NCBI GenBank assembly: GCA_023387335.1
Contig: JAEWIF010000049.1
Location: 62,001-126,000, forward strand
Source: Pseudomonadota bacterium
GTDB taxonomy: Bacteria; Pseudomonadota; Gammaproteobacteria; Burkholderiales; Burkholderiaceae_C
Direction of reading: 5' to 3'
Length of the DNA stretch: 64,000 nucleotides
Shown: piece by piece, positions 8,813 through 17,015 of the stretch
How positions within the stretch are numbered: the first letter of the stretch is position 1
How the letters are laid out: the number at the start of each line of letters is the position of its first letter
Position numbers and translations under genes: made by a program
The notes under the pieces: generated by a model
Seen by the model: the letters and a program-made list of their open reading frames with translations, nothing else
Databases searched by the model: none
What the model was told of the DNA's origin: nothing

Positions 8813-9754
8813 ATGAACTTCCGCCAGCTCGACCTCAACCTCCTTCGCGTGCTGGCGGCCATCCACCGCACCGGCTCGGTCACCGCCGCCGCCCGCACGC
8901 TCTCCCTGTCGCAATCGGCCACCAGCAACGCGCTCGCGCGGCTGCGGCAGTTCTTCGGCGACGACCTCTTCGTTCGCTCGCCGTCGGGGCTGCAGCGCAC
9001 CCGGCTGTGCGAACAGGTGGCGCCGGCCGTGGTCGCGCACCTGCTGTCGCTGGAGGCCGTCGTCACCGGGCTGGAGGAGTTCGTGCCGGAGAACAGCCGG
9101 ACCACCTGGCGGCTGTCGCTCTCCGACCTGGGCGAGATGCTCTTCCTGCCGCGCCTCACGGCCGCGCTGCGGCAGCAGGCGCCGTACACGCGGGTCGCCA
9201 ACATCTCCGTGCCCGCGGCGGCCGTGGCCACGGCCCTGCAGGCGCGCGAGATCGACTGCGCCGTCGGCATCCTCCAGCCGCGCCATCGCGGCGTGCTGAC
9301 CGAGCGGCTGTTCCGCGAGCAGTACGTGGCCATCACCAACCCCGCGTGGAAGCCGGCGACGGGTGGCCGCGGCTCGTCGCTGACGCGCGAGCAGCTGGCC
9401 ACGGCCGCGCTGGCGGTGGCGTCGCCGACCGCGACCTTCCACAGCAGCGTCGAGGAGATGCTGGTGTCCATGGACCTGGCCGACCGCATCGTGCTGCGCG
9501 CGCGCCACTTCGGCGCGCTGCCCGAGCTCGTCACCAGTTCGGACCTGATGGCCATCGTGCCGGCCATGTACGCGGCCAGCCTGCCCGACGTGAAGCGCTG
9601 GACGCTGCCGTTCGCGCCGCACTACGACGTGCACCTGGTGTGGCACGCCAGCACCACCAACGACCCGGCGCAGCACTGGCTGCGCAACCTGCTGCAGGAG
9701 CTGTTCCGGCGGGTGGGGAGCGCGAAAAAAACAAAGCCGGCCAACGTGCGTTGA
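8813..9754 (+). CDS. LysR-type regulator divergent from iorAB
   Basis: A 313-residue LTTR. The N-terminal winged helix-turn-helix (residues about 1-65) reads MNFRQLDLNLLRVLAAIHR, then TAAARTLSLSQSATSNALARLR. The effector-binding domain spans about 95-300. The start at 8813 places the usual LTTR opening at residue 1; a longer in-frame start is unlikely. Its position opposite iorA suggests control of that operon by an aryl acid. The last codons overlap the Rho-independent terminator of the tRNA gene on the other strand, so the tail KKTKPANVR is partly shaped by terminator sequence. Confidence 0.9.
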   Translation: MNFRQLDLNLLRVLAAIHRTGSVTAAARTLSLSQSATSNALARLRQFFGDDLFVRSPSGLQRTRLCEQVAPAVVAHLLSLEAVVTGLEEFVPENSRTTWRLSLSDLGEMLFLPRLTAALRQQAPYTRVANISVPAAAVATALQAREIDCAVGILQPRHRGVLTERLFREQYVAITNPAWKPATGGRGSSLTREQLATAALAVASPTATFHSSVEEMLVSMDLADRIVLRARHFGALPELVTSSDLMAIVPAMYAASLPDVKRWTLPFAPHYDVHLVWHASTTNDPAQHWLRNLLQELFRRVGSAKKTKPANVR

Positions 9755-9762
9755 CCGGCTTC
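9727..9762 (-). terminator. Intrinsic terminator of tRNA-Leu, overlapping the 3' end of the lysR gene
   Basis: On the minus strand AGCCGG-T-CAAC pairs with GTTG-G-CCGGCT around a four-base loop and is followed by TTTGTTTTTTTC. This is a textbook Rho-independent terminator 11 bp past the tRNA 3' end. The stem-loop and T-run lie over the last ten or so codons and the stop of the plus-strand lysR gene. Confidence 0.85.
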
Positions 9763-9772
9763 ATCAGTGTGC

Positions 9773-9857
<85 letters not shown>

Positions 9858-9874
9858 ATTTCAGGAAGGGGTGG

Positions 9875-9880
9875 ATTCTA
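9875..9880 (-). promoter_or_regulatory. Probable -10 of the tRNA-Leu promoter
   Basis: TAGAAT on the minus strand, a five-of-six match to the sigma-70 -10, lies in an AT-rich patch (CCATATAGAATCC). It sits 18 bp before the mature tRNA 5' end, which gives a leader of about ten bases. I see no convincing -35. Confidence 0.5.
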
Positions 9881-9959
9881 TATGGATCAGCCAGGCCGCC
9901 TCGGCGTCGCCGTTGTAGAGCACACCCGTGCCAGCGGCTGAGATAGCATGGTTGCGGAC

Positions 9960-9977
9960 CGTCGGCGCGCGCCGACG
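9960..9977. promoter_or_regulatory. Perfect 18-bp palindrome upstream of the redoxin/hydroxylase gene
   Basis: CGTCGGCGC is followed directly by its reverse complement GCGCCGACG. It lies 11 bp after a TAGCAT (9944-9949) that could be a -10 and 30 bp before the ATG at 10007. It could be an operator at the transcription start or a leader hairpin. Confidence 0.45.
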
Positions 9978-10006
9978 CAGCTCGAACGTGCCGTGAGGAG
10001 CCCGCC

Positions 10007-11161
10007 ATGCCCCCTTCGCCGCCACCCGGATCCGCTCAGCTGCGCTATCGGAACCTGCTGCCGGGCGATGCGGCGCCCTGGTTCCAGCAGGCTTGCACCA
10101 GCAACCCCCGGTACCAGTTCAACACCGCGGCAGGCCAGTACGTCCTGATGTGCTTCTTCGGCACGGCGAGGGATGCCGCCGGGCGCGCCGTCCTGGAGGC
10201 CGTCCGGGCGCATTGCGATCTGTTCGACGACACGCGCGTGTCCTTCTACGGCGTCAGCGGCGATCCGGAGGACCAGGCCACCGGAAGGGTTCGCGGAGAA
10301 CGGCCGGGCATCCGCCATTTCTGGGACTTCGACTGCAGCGTCGCCCGCCTCTTCGGCGCCGCGCCGGAGGACGTCGCCCATCCGCGGCCGCACTACAGGC
10401 GCCTGTGGTTCGTGCTGGATCCCAACCTCCGTGTCCGGGCGGTGTTCCCCTTCGAGGCCGGCGGCGCCGATGGAGCGATGGTCTTCGAGTACGTCCGCAA
10501 CCTTCCCCCCGTGTCGAGCTACGCGGGCATCGAGCTGTCAGCGCCCATCCTCGCCATCTCCAATGTGTTCGAACCGGAGTTGTGCCGTCACCTGATCGAA
10601 CGCTACGAGCGCAACGGCGGCGAGGACAGCGGATTCATGCGCGCCGTCGAGGGCAGGACGGTGCTGGTCAACGACCACCGCCACAAGGTGCGCAGGGACT
10701 ACATCATCGAGGACCCGGACCTCATCGCCGCCGTGCAGAGCCGCTTCGCCCGGCGCGTCAGGCCGGAGATCGAGAAGATCCACTTCTTCCGGGCGTCGCG
10801 CATGGAGCGCCACATCGTCTCGTGCTACTCCGCCGAGGAAGGCGGACATTTCCGGCCCCACCGGGACAACACCACGGAGGGCACGGCGCACCGCCGGTTC
10901 GCCGTGACGATCAACCTCAATGACGAGTTCGAAGGCGGCGGACTCTCGTTCCCGGAATACGGACCCCGCAGCTACAAGCCGCCGCCCGGGACCGCGATCG
11001 TCTTCTCCTGTTCATTGCTGCACGCCGTCTCGCGCGTCACGGCCGGCCGGCGGTATGCGTTCCTGCCGTTCCTGTACGACGACGAGGCGGCGCTGCTGCG
11101 CGAGAAGAACAGTGGCGCCCTGGTGGGCGCGGGGAGCGACTACCGGGCCACCAAGCCCTAG
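10007..11161 (+). CDS. Redoxin-like domain fused to a prolyl 4-hydroxylase-type Fe(II)/2-oxoglutarate oxygenase
   Basis: A 384-residue two-domain protein. Residues 1-175 look like an AhpC/TSA thioredoxin fold (LPGDAAPWF, then YVLMCFFGTA and LWFVLDPNLRVRAVFPF). The peroxidatic TxxC Cys is absent; the only nearby Cys is in LMCFF. Residues about 180-375 are the double-stranded beta-helix of P4H-type dioxygenases. Iron ligands are H285-x-D287 in FRPHRDNT and His339 in LLHAVSR, with Arg about 348-349 for 2-oxoglutarate. It should hydroxylate a protein or small substrate in the cytoplasm. GAGGAG just before the ATG supports the start. The family is secure and the substrate unknown. Confidence 0.85.
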   Translation: MPPSPPPGSAQLRYRNLLPGDAAPWFQQACTSNPRYQFNTAAGQYVLMCFFGTARDAAGRAVLEAVRAHCDLFDDTRVSFYGVSGDPEDQATGRVRGERPGIRHFWDFDCSVARLFGAAPEDVAHPRPHYRRLWFVLDPNLRVRAVFPFEAGGADGAMVFEYVRNLPPVSSYAGIELSAPILAISNVFEPELCRHLIERYERNGGEDSGFMRAVEGRTVLVNDHRHKVRRDYIIEDPDLIAAVQSRFARRVRPEIEKIHFFRASRMERHIVSCYSAEEGGHFRPHRDNTTEGTAHRRFAVTINLNDEFEGGGLSFPEYGPRSYKPPPGTAIVFSCSLLHAVSRVTAGRRYAFLPFLYDDEAALLREKNSGALVGAGSDYRATKP

Positions 11162-11164
11162 GGC

Positions 11165-11971
11165 TCAGGCGAACGCGACCTGCACGTCGCCGAGGCCGGA
11201 GAACGCCATCGTCGCTTCATCGCCCGCCTGGAGCCAGATGGTCTTGACGAGGCTGCCGGTCATCACGATCTCGCCCGCGCGCAGGCCCTTGCCCTGGCTC
11301 GCCAGGTGATTGGCCAGCCAGGCCAAGGCGTTGTGCGGATGGCCGAGGACGTCGGCGCCGGTTCCCCGGCTTTGCTCCCTGCCATTGACCAGGGCGCGCC
11401 CCTGCACGTCGAGAAGATCCGCGACCGCGGACCGCGCGACCGGTCGCCCGAGAACGATGCCCGCGGCGAAGAAATCGTCGGCGATGAGCGTCGGCGCGCC
11501 CAGCGTTTCCCACTTCACGTAGCGATCGTCGACGAGCTCGATGGCCGGCAGGTAGCACTCGATGCCGTCGGCCACAGAGTCCTGGGTGAAGGGGGCGCCC
11601 GAGGGGACGAGATCCTTCCCGAGCCGGACCGCGATCTCGCACTCGACACCGACGCGGACGAAGTCCGCCGCCTTCAGGACGACGCCGCTCCGATGCACGC
11701 CGCGCGCAGGGACACCGCCCGCGCAGGGGTGGGGGATGGCAAGGTACTTCTGCATGACCTCGCTGGTGCAGCCGATCTTGTAGCCGACCCATGGGCCCGG
11801 GTTGTCCGCGAGGAGCCGATGAACTTCGGACTGGACCCGGTAGCCGTCCTCGATGCTCCGGGGCACGAGGGTTTGCGGCAGGGGAGGCAGGGGAGTCAGG
11901 CTCCTCCGCGCCGTCGCGATGATCCGCGCGGCCTGCCGCCACTCGTCGTGATTGGAATGTGGGTCGGTCAC
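11165..11971 (-). CDS. 2-keto-4-pentenoate hydratase-like (FAH superfamily)
   Basis: A 268-residue member of the fumarylacetoacetase/hydratase superfamily, the size of MhpD/XylJ/HpaH enzymes. These add water to 2-hydroxypenta-2,4-dienoate in aromatic meta-cleavage, or act as 2-oxo acid decarboxylases. Metal-site acidic residues appear in VECEIAVRLGKDL and in AIELVDDRY, and the family end pattern GEIVMTGSLVKTIWLQAGD is present. The start is GTG at 11971 with GAGGAGAG upstream. It ends 3 bp from the oxygenase gene, convergently. No meta-cleavage genes lie nearby, so the pathway is uncertain. Confidence 0.8.
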   Translation of the reverse strand: MTDPHSNHDEWRQAARIIATARRSLTPLPPLPQTLVPRSIEDGYRVQSEVHRLLADNPGPWVGYKIGCTSEVMQKYLAIPHPCAGGVPARGVHRSGVVLKAADFVRVGVECEIAVRLGKDLVPSGAPFTQDSVADGIECYLPAIELVDDRYVKWETLGAPTLIADDFFAAGIVLGRPVARSAVADLLDVQGRALVNGREQSRGTGADVLGHPHNALAWLANHLASQGKGLRAGEIVMTGSLVKTIWLQAGDEATMAFSGLGDVQVAFA

Positions 11972-12002
11972 GTCGCTCTCCTCGGTGAATCGCTGGCGGC
12001 CG

Positions 12003-12491
12003 CTAGCCGGAAACCGTCGGCCGGGTGGCCTCGAAGCGGGACTTCATTTCCGCACGGAGTGCCTTGCGCAGCTTCGCCGCCTCGAAGCGGCGCTTCTCGT
12101 CCGGGGAAAACGGCCTGAGGGGAGGGACGGCAGCGGGCTTTCGCTCATCGTCGACGGCGACCATCGTGAAGAAGCAGCTGTTGACGTGCCGCAGCCCCTG
12201 GCTCCGGATGTCCTGGGCGAGCACCTTGATGCCGATCTCCATCGAACTCGTCCCGGTATGGTTCACGCTCGCCAGGAAAGTCACCAGTTCGCCGACGAAG
12301 ATGGGCTCCCGGAAAGTGACCTGGTCCACGGAAACCGTGACGACATACTTGCCTGCGTAGCGGCTCGCGCAGGCATACGCCACCTGGTCCAGCCATTTCA
12401 GGAGATGCCCTCCATGGACGTTGCCGGCGAAGTTGGCGGTGTCCGGCGTCATCAGGACGGTCATCGTCAGCTGGTGGGAGGGAAGGTCCAT
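12003..12491 (-). CDS. Acyl-CoA thioesterase, hotdog fold (YciA/acyl-CoA hydrolase type)
   Basis: A 162-residue cytoplasmic hotdog protein. The N-terminal strand and helix contain DTANFAGNVHGGHLLKWLDQVAY, with the Asp/Asn-x-x-GNVHGG active-site region of acyl-CoA thioesterases. VDQVTFREPIFVGE marks the second strand. A charged C-terminal helix follows the fold. It hydrolyses acyl-CoA to free acid and CoA. The gene starts 31 bp past the hydratase gene on the same strand, so the two may be cotranscribed. Chain-length preference cannot be read. Confidence 0.87.
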   Translation of the reverse strand: MDLPSHQLTMTVLMTPDTANFAGNVHGGHLLKWLDQVAYACASRYAGKYVVTVSVDQVTFREPIFVGELVTFLASVNHTGTSSMEIGIKVLAQDIRSQGLRHVNSCFFTMVAVDDERKPAAVPPLRPFSPDEKRRFEAAKLRKALRAEMKSRFEATRPTVSG

Positions 12492-12544
12492 TGCGGTTCC
12501 TGAAGTGCTTCGTCGGATCGGAAGTCTGTCACAGGCCGGCTCCT

Positions 12545-12937
12545 TCAACCCTGACCCAGGCGCTTCCACTCCGGCAGGCAGTGGCGGGCCAGCGCCGTGA
12601 CCCAGAACGGCTCCGAAGGATCGAAGGCCAGGCCGAACCGGGGACTGATGACGAACCCCGCGCGCTCGAAGGCACCGGGGTCGTGGGCGCGGATGAAGGC
12701 CGCGAGGTTGGCGAAGGGGACGGCGACGTTGCCGATGTCCACCACCTCGGCCTGCAGCGTGATCTCCTCGAGGCGCCCACAGTCCTGGAACCGGTACACC
12801 ACGTCGCCGTAGTCCATCTCGTTGAGGCCTACGCCGTTGCGCAGCGCTCGCCAGGGTTCTCCTCGATCGCGCAGCAGGTCCGCGCTGGACAGCAGGAACG
12901 GCGTCTCGTCGACCTGCACGTACGGATCGAGTTTCAT
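12545..12937 (-). CDS. Conserved hypothetical cytoplasmic protein
   Basis: A 130-residue soluble protein starting MKLDPYVQVDETPFLLSSAD, with no signal peptide, membrane segment or motif I can assign. The sequence is mixed alpha/beta with several Trp and Pro. It lies 53 bp upstream of the thioesterase gene on the same strand. The ATG at 12937 is chosen over an upstream in-frame start because the longer form runs into low-complexity sequence. Function unknown. Confidence 0.55.
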   Translation of the reverse strand: MKLDPYVQVDETPFLLSSADLLRDRGEPWRALRNGVGLNEMDYGDVVYRFQDCGRLEEITLQAEVVDIGNVAVPFANLAAFIRAHDPGAFERAGFVISPRFGLAFDPSEPFWVTALARHCLPEWKRLGQG

Positions 12938-12972
12938 CGTGGGGGTGCGGAACGGGGATGGGTCGCGAGCAA

Positions 12973-12996
12973 GGTGGAGGCCCAAAGGCCTCCACC
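12973..12996 (-). terminator. Perfect 10-bp hairpin, possible terminator of the antiporter gene
   Basis: GGTGGAGGCC and GGCCTCCACC flank a four-base loop. It lies about 200 bp downstream of the antiporter stop and upstream of the 12545-12937 gene. On the minus strand it is followed by only TTG, so termination by this hairpin alone would be weak. The rest of 12938-13194 holds nothing I can identify. Confidence 0.4.
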
Positions 12997-13194
12997 TCCT
13001 CTTCGTGCCCTCTTCCATCGATCGAGCCGTGGCTCTCGACGCCCTCGGCTCACCGCCCTGTTCTCGGTCCCTCCGTGGCAGCGCGCAAGAATCTCATTGA
13101 GCGCCGGTTCGCGCAATTGAAAACTGCGGCTCAGTCTCGCGGTCGCCACGGCCGAGATGGCGAAGCGGCCATCGCCGAGGCCTCGAGCGACGCG

Positions 13195-14763
13195 CTACTC
13201 CGTCGCATCCGCGTTGGCGGCCCGCAGCGGATCGGACACCTCCATCCGGTCCAGGTCGTTCTCGAGCGTGTGGAAGGCGTCGTCGCCGATCTCGCCGCTG
13301 TCGCGCATCGCGAGAAGCGCCGTTCGCGCGGCGCGCAGGGCTGCGCGGTACGCGGTGTCGTACTCGCTGCCGAAGGACGCGTGCCCGCCGCCGCCGCGCT
13401 GGGGCTGGCCCAGCCAGACCTTCAGGTCCTTGCGCACCAGGTCGACGGCAGCCGAGCCGGCCGTCGGCAGCTGCGCGCTAGCCGCCTCCAGCAGGCGCCG
13501 GCGCGCCATGTGCTCCTCGCGCGCCACCGGATCGTCGTCGCGCAGGTTCAAGGCGCGCAGCAGCATCTTCAGCGTGAGGCCCTGGAGCAGCAGCGTGCCC
13601 AGCACCACCAGGAACGCCGTCAGCACGATCAGGTCGCGCGCCGGGAAGCCCGCGGGCAGCGCCAGCGCCGCCGCGAGCGTGACGATGCCCCGCATGCCCG
13701 CCCAGGAGATCAGCAGCCCGCTGCCCACGGTGGGCCGCAGCATGGGCCTGGGCGGATGGAAGCCGTATCGGTGGTGGCGCCACCGGATCGCGGCGTTGAA
13801 CGACATGTGCCAGACGATCCGCACCAGGATGACCGTCGCCAGCACGGCCGCCGCGACCAGCAGGTACCGCTCGCGCGCCGCAGGTGCCAGGTCGACCAGG
13901 ATCGGGCGGATCTGCAGGCCGATGAAGATGAACGCGAAGATGTTCAGCGCGAACACCACGGTGGCCCAGACCGCGTTGGTGGGGATGCGGATGCGCGCCG
14001 GTATCCGCGCGGGCGCCATGCGTCCCAGCGTCATCGCGAAGCAGACGGTGGTGAGCACGCCCGACAGGCCGACGTGTTCGGCGACCAGCCACACGGTGAA
14101 GGTGCCCACGAACTGCAGGATGATGGCCGTGGGGATGTGCTGCACCCGCTCCAGGATTCGCTGCATCAGCCAGCCCAGCGCGGGACCCGCCACCACGCTT
14201 CCCAGCACCGCCAGCAGGAAGGTCGGCGCGACCGCCTGCACCGAGAAGCCGCCGGCCGCCACGGCACCGACCGCCAGGCGATAGATCAGGAGCGCGCTGG
14301 CGTCGTTCAGCAGGCTCTCGCCTTCCAGGATGCCGAGGATGCGCTGCGGCGGATGCAGCGGGCGCAGCACGGTGGTGGCCGCCACCGCATCGGGGGGCGC
14401 GACGATGGCGCCCAGCGCGATCGCCGCGGCCCAGGGCAGGCCCGGCACGAGCGCGTGGGCGACGACGGCCACCGCCGCCGTGGTGAGGCCCACCGCCACG
14501 AGCACCAGGCTGACGAGGGGCGCCCAGTTGTCGCGCAGGTCGCGCAGCGAGGCGTCATAGCCGGCGTCGACCAGGATCGGCGCCACGAACAGCGCCAGCA
14601 CCAGTTCGGGCGGCAGGGTGGGGCTGGGCGCACCCGGAATGAGCGCCAGCAAGGCGCCGCCGATGGCCAGGAACACGGGATACGGCGCTCCCGCCCGCCG
14701 CGCGGCGGCCGCCAGCAGCACGGCCGCGCCGAAGAGGGCCAGGACCTGTTCGAGTTCGTGCAC
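13195..14763 (-). CDS. Na+/H+ antiporter, CPA1 (NhaP/NhaE-like) family
   Basis: A 522-residue inner-membrane exchanger with about 12 hydrophobic segments followed by a soluble tail of about 120 residues. CPA1 signatures are clear: GAIVAPPDAVAATTV (Asp of the ion site), EGESLLNDASALLIY and SWAGMRGIVTLAAALALP. It exchanges monovalent cations for protons and helps pH and salt homeostasis. The start codon is GTG at 14763. The C-terminal tail is predicted cytoplasmic and probably regulatory. It is 13 bp downstream of the sorB-like gene on the same strand, so read-through is likely. Confidence 0.92.
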   Translation of the reverse strand: MHELEQVLALFGAAVLLAAAARRAGAPYPVFLAIGGALLALIPGAPSPTLPPELVLALFVAPILVDAGYDASLRDLRDNWAPLVSLVLVAVGLTTAAVAVVAHALVPGLPWAAAIALGAIVAPPDAVAATTVLRPLHPPQRILGILEGESLLNDASALLIYRLAVGAVAAGGFSVQAVAPTFLLAVLGSVVAGPALGWLMQRILERVQHIPTAIILQFVGTFTVWLVAEHVGLSGVLTTVCFAMTLGRMAPARIPARIRIPTNAVWATVVFALNIFAFIFIGLQIRPILVDLAPAARERYLLVAAAVLATVILVRIVWHMSFNAAIRWRHHRYGFHPPRPMLRPTVGSGLLISWAGMRGIVTLAAALALPAGFPARDLIVLTAFLVVLGTLLLQGLTLKMLLRALNLRDDDPVAREEHMARRRLLEAASAQLPTAGSAAVDLVRKDLKVWLGQPQRGGGGHASFGSEYDTAYRAALRAARTALLAMRDSGEIGDDAFHTLENDLDRMEVSDPLRAANADATE

Positions 14764-14776
14764 CGGCGAAGTATCG

Positions 14777-15118
14777 CTACTTGCCCTGCTCGTTGCCGTA
14801 CGTCTTGACCAGGTAGTCGACGATCAGCGGCATGTCGGCGTCCTCGACCGGCGCCTGGAACACCGTCTTCATGCGCTTGACCATCGCGTCCCAGTACGGC
14901 CGCGCCGCGGTGGGCGGCTGGTACTGCATGTAGTCGGCCGAATGGCAGGCGACGCACTGGGCCTGGGCCTTGGCATAGCCGGGCAGGCTGCTCGGCTTGA
15001 GCTGCACCGCATCGGGCGGCAACTCGATGCTGCGGGCGGCGGAGGCCGGCGGGGCGGCGAGGCTGCAGGCCGCCAGCACGGCGGCCGCGAGGCGGCGGGC
15101 GGTTCGGATCCTTTCCAT
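14777..15118 (-). CDS. sorB: Sulfite dehydrogenase cytochrome c subunit (SorB-like)
   Basis: A 113-residue exported monoheme c-type cytochrome. A signal peptide covers residues 1 to about 28 (PPASAARS). The single heme site is CVACH, with a distal Met available in VKRMKTVF or DADMPLIVDYL. The gene begins 11 bp after the SorA-like molybdoenzyme. In known SorAB the cytochrome takes electrons from the molybdenum subunit and passes them to cytochrome c and the oxidase. The assignment rests mainly on this pairing and the size. Confidence 0.87.
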   Translation of the reverse strand: MERIRTARRLAAAVLAACSLAAPPASAARSIELPPDAVQLKPSSLPGYAKAQAQCVACHSADYMQYQPPTAARPYWDAMVKRMKTVFQAPVEDADMPLIVDYLVKTYGNEQGK

Positions 15119-15129
15119 CGCAGGCTCCT

Positions 15130-16359
15130 TCACGCGGCGAAGACCTTGACCGACTCGACGACGTTGCGCATGTAGCCGGCCGGCTGCCAGAGGGCTTCCA
15201 TCGGCTGGCTCTGGCCCGAACGGTTCCAGGCCCGCACCCGCAGGTCGTGGGTGCCGGGCTGCGGCGTGAAGCCGAACGTGAACTCGCGGAAGGAGTAGCG
15301 GCCCAGTTCGGCGCCCAGCCGCGCGGCCCGCCAGGTCTGCCCGCCGTCGGTCGAACAGGCCACCTCGCGGATGCCCTGGCCGCCGTCGAAGGCGATGCCC
15401 CGCACCTCGGTCTCGCGACCGGCGGGAAGGCGCGCGCCATCGGCCAGCGAGGTGATGAACGAGCGCACGTTGAAGCGGCCGATCGGACGCGTGGCGGCGG
15501 GCGTGGTGCCCGGCTCGACGCATGCGCAGTCGTTGTCCGGCACGCGGTAGGCGGGCTTCATCCAGAAGCCGTCGAACTCGCGGTCGATCACCTCGATCCT
15601 CGACAGGTGCTTGACCCAGTAGGTGCCGTAGTAGCCCGGCACGACCAGCCTGACGGGGTAGCCGTTGAGCATCGGGATGTCGGCGCCGTTCATCTGCCAG
15701 GCCAGCATCACCTGGCCGTCGAGCGCGTGGTTCACGTCCAGCGCCTTGACGAAATCGCCGCCGCCGGCCAGCGGAGCATCCAGTCCGTCGAACGTGACCT
15801 GGCGCGCCGTGTTCCTCGGCTCGGCCCGGGCGAGCACGTCCATCAGCGGCACGCCGAGCCAGCGCGCGTTGCCCATCGCGCCGTTGCCCAGCTGGCCGCC
15901 CGTGACACGGGGATTGAAGAACGCCCGGCTGTTGCCGGAGCACTGGTTCACCGCCACCACTTCCACGGGCTTGAACTGCGAACGCAGGTCGGCCATGGAC
16001 AGCTCGAACGGCTTGCCGGCGGCGTTGCCGCCGATCCTGATCACGTGCTTGTCCGCGTCGATGGTGGTCGGGATGCCGGCGTTGTGGTAGCGGACGAAGA
16101 ACGCGTCGTTGGGCGTGATGAGGCCTTCGTTGAAGATCGCGAACGGCGTCTCGAGCTGCGGCGGCCGCGAGGTCAGGACGATCAGCGGCCGCTTCTCCGG
16201 GAACGCGACCAGCATGCGGGTCCCGTTGGCGAAGGGCTGCTCCACCGTGGCCGCCTGCGCCAGCGCCGATCGGCCCAATGCGCCCAGGCCGGCCCCCGCG
16301 AGCAGGCCGGCACCGCCGGTGATGAGCTTGCGGCGAAGCGGATCGTCGGGCTTGTCCAT
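15130..16359 (-). CDS. sorA: Sulfite dehydrogenase molybdenum subunit (SorA-like)
   Basis: A 409-residue periplasmic molybdoenzyme of the sulfite oxidase family, which converts sulfite to sulfate. The N-terminus has a Tat-type signal (RRKLITGGAG, cleavage near ALAQA). The Mo-cofactor domain contains the ligand Cys in AVNQCSGNSR and the substrate-site motif YPVRLVVPGYYGTYWVKHL. A C-terminal Ig-like dimerisation domain follows (about 300-409). GGAGGC upstream of the ATG at 16359 sets the start. Together with the cytochrome gene it forms a SorAB unit and fits the sox genes at the far end of the window. Confidence 0.92.
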   Translation of the reverse strand: MDKPDDPLRRKLITGGAGLLAGAGLGALGRSALAQAATVEQPFANGTRMLVAFPEKRPLIVLTSRPPQLETPFAIFNEGLITPNDAFFVRYHNAGIPTTIDADKHVIRIGGNAAGKPFELSMADLRSQFKPVEVVAVNQCSGNSRAFFNPRVTGGQLGNGAMGNARWLGVPLMDVLARAEPRNTARQVTFDGLDAPLAGGGDFVKALDVNHALDGQVMLAWQMNGADIPMLNGYPVRLVVPGYYGTYWVKHLSRIEVIDREFDGFWMKPAYRVPDNDCACVEPGTTPAATRPIGRFNVRSFITSLADGARLPAGRETEVRGIAFDGGQGIREVACSTDGGQTWRAARLGAELGRYSFREFTFGFTPQPGTHDLRVRAWNRSGQSQPMEALWQPAGYMRNVVESVKVFAA

Positions 16360-16541
16360 GTTGCCTCCTTCGGTCAGCCACCTGGCAGCCATTGAAGGAT
16401 AGGCGCCCCGTCGCGAGATGCCAGTGCGTGCCTCGCTCGACAGGAACGGGACGAGTGCAACGATGAGTTCGGAACGGCAGGGATCGCGCACGGCCGGGCA
16501 TGCCTCCTTCACAATGAACCTCCACTTCTGGGGTGTTCATC

Positions 16542-17003
16542 ATGATTTCACGTCACTTGATCGTTCGCGGCCTCGCTTTCACCGCGCTCACGATGGCACT
16601 AGCGGCCTGCAGCCAGATGGGCATGGGCGGCGGCGGCGCGCGCGGCGGCATGGAGACGTATCGCGCGACGCTCTCCGGGTCGCAGGAAGTGCCGCCGAAT
16701 TCGAGCGCGGCTTCCGGCAACGCCGAAGTGACGGTGAACCCCTCGACGATGGCCATGACGTACCGCATCACCTATTCGGGCCTGAGCGGGCCGGCGAGCG
16801 CGGGGCATATCCATGGCCCCGCTCCGGCGGGGCAGAACGCGGGCGTGAAGATCCCGTTCCCGAGCGTCGCTCAGTCGCCCATCACGGGCAGCGGAACGCT
16901 CACCGCCGACCAGTACGCCGACCTGAAGGGCGGCCGCTACTACGTGAACATCCACACGGCCGCCAATCCCGGAGGCGAGATCCGCGGGCAACTGACGCGC
17001 TGA
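16542..17003 (+). CDS. CHRD-domain lipoprotein
   Basis: A 153-residue predicted lipoprotein. The signal ends in a lipobox LAAC (Cys about 23), followed by a Gly-rich linker. The rest is a single CHRD domain: YRATLSGSQEVPPNSS, then SAGHIHGPAPAGQNAGV and YYVNIHTAANPGGEIRGQL. CHRD domains occur in chordin and in bacterial envelope proteins; their biochemical role is unclear. GTG at 16533 is in frame, but ATG at 16542 gives a normal signal peptide. It is divergent from sorA across 182 bp with no identifiable gene. Confidence 0.85.
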   Translation: MISRHLIVRGLAFTALTMALAACSQMGMGGGGARGGMETYRATLSGSQEVPPNSSAASGNAEVTVNPSTMAMTYRITYSGLSGPASAGHIHGPAPAGQNAGVKIPFPSVAQSPITGSGTLTADQYADLKGGRYYVNIHTAANPGGEIRGQLTR

Positions 17004-17015
17004 GCGCGCGACTCG

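Noticed and set aside
16360..16541. ECF-sigma promoter (GGAAC followed by CGAT) between sorA and the CHRD gene
   Set aside because: The spacing is 13 bp rather than about 16-17, and no sigma factor gene adjoins.
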